Assembly (NCBI GenBank): GCA_005879045.1
Contig: VBLV01000154.1
Coordinates: 1-15,119, forward strand
Length of the DNA stretch: 15,119 nucleotides
Reading direction: 5' to 3'
From: Methanobacteriota archaeon
Lineage (GTDB): Archaea > Thermoplasmatota > Thermoplasmata > RBG-16-68-12
In this document: positions 12,291-15,119 of the stretch, piece after piece
Layout of the letters: the number at the start of each line of letters is the position of its first letter
Numbering within the stretch: the stretch's first letter is position 1
Made by a program: the position numbers and the translations under genes
The notes under the pieces: model-generated
What the model saw: only the letters and a program-made list of their open reading frames with translations
What the model was told of the DNA's origin: nothing
The model's database searches: none

Positions 12291-14189
12291 CTACCCGCGA
12301 AAGATCGGACGGGCGCTCAGGAGCGCGGGCTCGGCCAGGGGCCGGAACGGGAGGCCTTTCGTCTCGGCGAGGATCCGCTTTCGCAAGGCGTCGATCGCCA
12401 TCTCCGTCTGCTCCTTCGTCGCCCGGACCCGGACGTTAAGGGTCCCGGTCTCGATTTCCTTCTTCCCGACCACGGCGATGTAGGGAACCCATTCCTTCTC
12501 CGCCGTCCGGATTTTCTTGGAGAGCGTGTCGTCCGAGTCATCGACGTCAGCGCGGACGTCCGGCATGCGGTCGAGCAGCCCTCGGGCGAACTCGAGTTGG
12601 TCGACGCCCACGGGGACGATCCGGACTTGGGTCGGCGAGAGCCAGACGGGCAGCATGGGCGTCTTGCCAGCTTTCGCGGCCGCGGCTGCCTTTTCCAAGA
12701 ACGCGTAGAGGACCCGCTCGACGGCCCCGCTCGGGGAGAGATGCAGGATGAGCGGGTGGCGCTTCTGCCCCGCCTCGTCCGTGAACGTGATGCCGAACCG
12801 TTCCGCGTTCTCCGTGTCGATCTGGTCCGTCGTGAGGGCCGCGGCCTTGTCGTTCGCGTCGACGAAATTCCATTCGTACTTCATGATGAAGTAGAAGAAC
12901 TGCTCGGACCACATCTCGACGAGGATCGGCTTGCCCCATCGCTTCGCGTACGCAGCGACGAAGTCCTTGTTCGCGTCCCAGAACGCCTTCGTCACCCGCA
13001 TCCCGACCTCGAAATCGTCCGGCATGGAGAGGCCGCAGTCCTGGAGGAGGGTCCACGCGACCTCGAAACGCACCATGAGCTCCTCCTTCGCCATTTCGAC
13101 ATCGGAGACGAGGGCGTGGCAGTCCGGCATCGTGAACGCCCGCAGCCGCCTTAGGCCGGCGACCTCGCCGCGCTGTTCCGCGCGGAACGAATACCGCGTG
13201 AGTTCGTAAAGCGAGAGGGGCAGCTGCTTGTATGAGATTACCATGTCCTTCATGATCAGGAACTGACCGAAGCAGGCGCTGAACCGCAGGAACGCCCGCT
13301 TATTCGGCGTCTGGACGATGTATTGCCGGGCGGGGAAGCGGTCCAGATACGACTTGAGCGCGGGGTGCTCGAAGTCGTACATGACGGGGCACTCGACCTC
13401 CATCGTGCCGTAGTCCCGGAGGCGCTCGGTGACGAACTCCTCCAAGAGGCCCTTGATCAAACGACCTTTCGGATAGTACCGCAGGTTCCCGGGATCGGAC
13501 CCCGGCTCGTAGTCGACGAGTTCGAGCTCTCGCATCAGCCGGACGTGCGGCGGTTCCTCCTTCGCTTCCCGCGACTTCGCCATCTCGTACGTCGCGAACC
13601 TCCGGAGCCGGTCGTGGCCCTCGAAATGGAAACCGCTCACCTTGCCGTCCTGGATCGAGAGGTGATGGACGGCCCCGTTCGGCTCGAGGATGTGCCAGTC
13701 AGAGACGAGCTTCGCCTCCGCCTTCACCGCGGTGGAGAGGTCTTCCTTTCCTTCTGCGCTTGCGTCGGCAACGATCTCGCGGGAGAGTTCACTGAGCGGA
13801 TGGCCCTTCACCGCCACGCGGAAGGACTTGTAGTATCCGAAGGGGGACGCGTGGACGTCAAGGCCGCGGGCGAGCAGCTCCTTTTCCAACGAGGCGATCA
13901 GTTCTTGGGCGGAGCCCGGCGCGGCGAGGGATGAGCTCAGATGGGCGTACGGATAAAGGACGATCCGTTTCGTCCGGACCTGGCCTGCGACGTCGGCGAT
14001 ATTCGCGGCCGCGGCTTTCGCGACGCCAGCGAGATTCGTTTCGTCCCGTTTCTCTGCGCTGATGAAGCAGACGAGGGCCTCTTCGATCCGGCCATGCCGT
14101 TTCGATTGCGGGACGTCGGGGACTCCTTTGAGCGCCTTCTCCCTCACATCGTACTCGAGGTAGTCCACGTGGAGGAACAGGACCCGCAT
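12291..14189 (-). CDS. thrS: Threonyl-tRNA synthetase, archaeal type with DTD-like editing domain
   Basis: A 632-residue class II synthetase that charges tRNA-Thr. Residues 1-140 form the archaeal N-terminal editing domain (MRVLFLHVDYLEYDVREKAL, YPYAHLSSSLA, PFGYYKSF), related to D-aminoacyl-tRNA deacylase and used to remove mischarged serine. The catalytic core (about 200-510) has the zinc ligands C306 (FSACFGQF), H358 (MPDCHAL) and H483 (ILHLSPSG), with spacing almost identical to E. coli ThrRS (C334, H385, H511). Motif 2 lies in YSFRAEQRG and motif 3 in SPSGAVERVLYAFLE. Residues about 515-615 are the anticodon-binding domain. The frame is open 57 codons further upstream, but ATG 14189 begins the conserved domain and has a TATA box 27 bases before it. 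It diverges from folP. Confidence 0.96.
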   Translation of the reverse strand: MRVLFLHVDYLEYDVREKALKGVPDVPQSKRHGRIEEALVCFISAEKRDETNLAGVAKAAAANIADVAGQVRTKRIVLYPYAHLSSSLAAPGSAQELIASLEKELLARGLDVHASPFGYYKSFRVAVKGHPLSELSREIVADASAEGKEDLSTAVKAEAKLVSDWHILEPNGAVHHLSIQDGKVSGFHFEGHDRLRRFATYEMAKSREAKEEPPHVRLMRELELVDYEPGSDPGNLRYYPKGRLIKGLLEEFVTERLRDYGTMEVECPVMYDFEHPALKSYLDRFPARQYIVQTPNKRAFLRFSACFGQFLIMKDMVISYKQLPLSLYELTRYSFRAEQRGEVAGLRRLRAFTMPDCHALVSDVEMAKEELMVRFEVAWTLLQDCGLSMPDDFEVGMRVTKAFWDANKDFVAAYAKRWGKPILVEMWSEQFFYFIMKYEWNFVDANDKAAALTTDQIDTENAERFGITFTDEAGQKRHPLILHLSPSGAVERVLYAFLEKAAAAAKAGKTPMLPVWLSPTQVRIVPVGVDQLEFARGLLDRMPDVRADVDDSDDTLSKKIRTAEKEWVPYIAVVGKKEIETGTLNVRVRATKEQTEMAIDALRKRILAETKGLPFRPLAEPALLSARPIFRG

Positions 14190-14211
14190 GGTCGCCCGCT
14201 TATCGTTCGGA

Positions 14212-14220
14212 GGTATAAAG
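14212..14220 (-). promoter_or_regulatory. TATA box of thrS (leaderless geometry)
   Basis: CTTTATACC on the minus strand, centred near 14216, is 27 bases from the A of the thrS ATG at 14189. The same bases read GGTATAAAG rightward and could also feed folP, with a leader of about 30 bases. Confidence 0.6.
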
Positions 14221-14245
14221 CTCCTGCCGGAACGCCGCGCATCGT

Positions 14246-14252
14246 GAAATAG
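14246..14252 (+). promoter_or_regulatory. Weak TATA-like box for folP
   Basis: GAAATAG, centred near 14249, is about 26 bases before the folP ATG at 14275 and fits a leaderless start. The sequence is a poorer TATA match than the thrS box nearby, so which one drives folP is open. Confidence 0.35.
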
Positions 14253-14274
14253 GAATCCGCCGTTGTTCGTCCGA

Positions 14275-15119
14275 ATGACGGACACCGCGAAGGTCTGGCG
14301 CCATCGGACCGGGGAGATTCGCCTCGACCGGACGCGCGTGATGGGGATCCTCAACGTCACCCCCGATTCCTTCTCTGACGGTGGGCGCTACCTCGATGCG
14401 GATCAGGCCCTCCGCCATGGCCTCGAGATGGTGGAACACGGGGCCGATCTCCTCGACGTGGGCGGTGAATCGACTCGACCCGGATCCGATCCCGTGTCTG
14501 CGGATGAGGAGTGGCGGCGGGTCGGTCCGGTGATTCGGGACCTTGTCGCCAAACTCGACGTACCCCTGTCCGTCGACACAATGAAGCCCGAGGTGGCCGC
14601 GAAGGCGATTGAGGCCGGGGCCTCCATCGTGAACGATGTCTCCGGATTGCGGGAGACCGCCATGGTGCAGGTCGTAGCGAGAAGCGGCGTCGGAGCCGTC
14701 GTCATGCACATGCTCGGCAATCCAAAGACGATGCAGACCCATCCCGAATACGCCGATGTCGTCGGGGAAGTTCATTCCTTCTTGACGGAGCGGATTCGGG
14801 TCCTGGAAGCCGCGGGTGTGGCCTCCGACGCGGTCGCGGTGGACCCCGGAGTCGGGTTTGGGAAGGCCCAAGGACACAACCTCGCGCTCCTCCAGCACCT
14901 GGACCGAATCGTCGCCCTGGGCCATCCAGTCGTCCTCGGTGTCTCGAGGAAATCGTTCATCGAGAGATTGGGCGGAGGCGAACCCGGCGAACGCCTTTCC
15001 GGGAGTATCGCCGCGGCGACGCTCGCGGTGGCGAAGGGGGCCCACGTGGTCCGAGTCCATGATGTCCGTGAGACCGTCCGGGCCATGCGGGTCGCCGACG
15101 CCGTGCTGCGCGGTGAAAA
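14275..15119 (+). CDS. folP: Dihydropteroate synthase, 3' end cut by the window
   Basis: The first 281 codons of dihydropteroate synthase, which joins a pterin pyrophosphate to an aminobenzoate unit in folate-type cofactor synthesis. Pterin- and substrate-binding signatures are complete: GILNVTPDSFSDGG (24-37), DVGGESTRPGSDP, SVDTMKPEV, the IVNDVSG strand, VDPGVGFGK and GVSRKSFIERL. The start is the first ATG after an in-frame TGA at 14245-14247. The usual length of the family is 270-290 residues, so only a few codons should be missing at the right edge. FolP occurs in some archaea, where it may serve folate or a modified pterin; the window has no other pterin gene to decide this. Confidence 0.94.
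   Translation, partial: MTDTAKVWRHRTGEIRLDRTRVMGILNVTPDSFSDGGRYLDADQALRHGLEMVEHGADLLDVGGESTRPGSDPVSADEEWRRVGPVIRDLVAKLDVPLSVDTMKPEVAAKAIEAGASIVNDVSGLRETAMVQVVARSGVGAVVMHMLGNPKTMQTHPEYADVVGEVHSFLTERIRVLEAAGVASDAVAVDPGVGFGKAQGHNLALLQHLDRIVALGHPVVLGVSRKSFIERLGGGEPGERLSGSIAAATLAVAKGAHVVRVHDVRETVRAMRVADAVLRGE

Overview
The window is dense archaeal chromosome, about 65-70% G+C in the lines I counted. It most likely comes from a high-G+C member of the Thermoplasmatota (a Thermoplasmata-type euryarchaeote). Archaeal markers are an archaeal-type S15 protein, an Orc1/Cdc6 initiator, deoxyhypusine synthase, a ThrRS with the archaeal N-terminal editing domain, a DUF835 protein, and a ribbon-helix-helix gene next to ftsZ. 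Several genes have a TATA-like box centred about 27 bases before the start codon, the geometry of leaderless archaeal transcripts. The lineage is inferred from gene content and style, not from a database match.

Layout. Bases 1-1727 hold the end of rps15 and a DHH-family nuclease (RecJ/GAN type). Convergent to them, 1721-3495 is an orc1/cdc6-DUF835 operon. Head-to-head with orc1 is a small C-terminal J-domain gene, followed by an unrecognised SAP-like/helical/zinc-ribbon protein (4035-5507) and dys (5557-6510). A small winged-helix gene and a NUDIX gene diverge from one A+T-rich box at 6783-6791; the NUDIX gene is followed at once by a nicotinamidase. A DUF6855-like gene closes this block.

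Bases about 8580-9760 differ: the G+C falls to roughly 42-50% and the segment carries one gene, an alpha-alpha toroid (squalene-cyclase/prenyltransferase-like) protein. It looks like a later acquisition. A 341-base gap (9704-10044) follows, with an inverted repeat, a doubtful 46-codon ORF, and a TATA box surrounded by four GTC-N(1-2)-GAC elements.

Bases 10045-12216 form a cell-division block: a tandem ribbon-helix-helix regulator (CdrS-like in position), ftsZ, and a convergent two-membrane-segment PKD protein. The window ends with thrS on the minus strand and folP, head-to-head over 85 bases; folP runs off the right edge.

The genes cover replication (orc1, DHH nuclease), division (ftsZ and its putative regulator), translation (rps15, dys, thrS) and cofactor metabolism (NUDIX, pncA, folP). 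I see no CRISPR array, rRNA, recognisable tRNA or intact insertion sequence. The observations most worth a second look are the putative operator cluster before the tandem RHH gene, the orc1 neighbourhood with its DUF835 and J-domain partners, and the SAP-like/zinc-ribbon protein.
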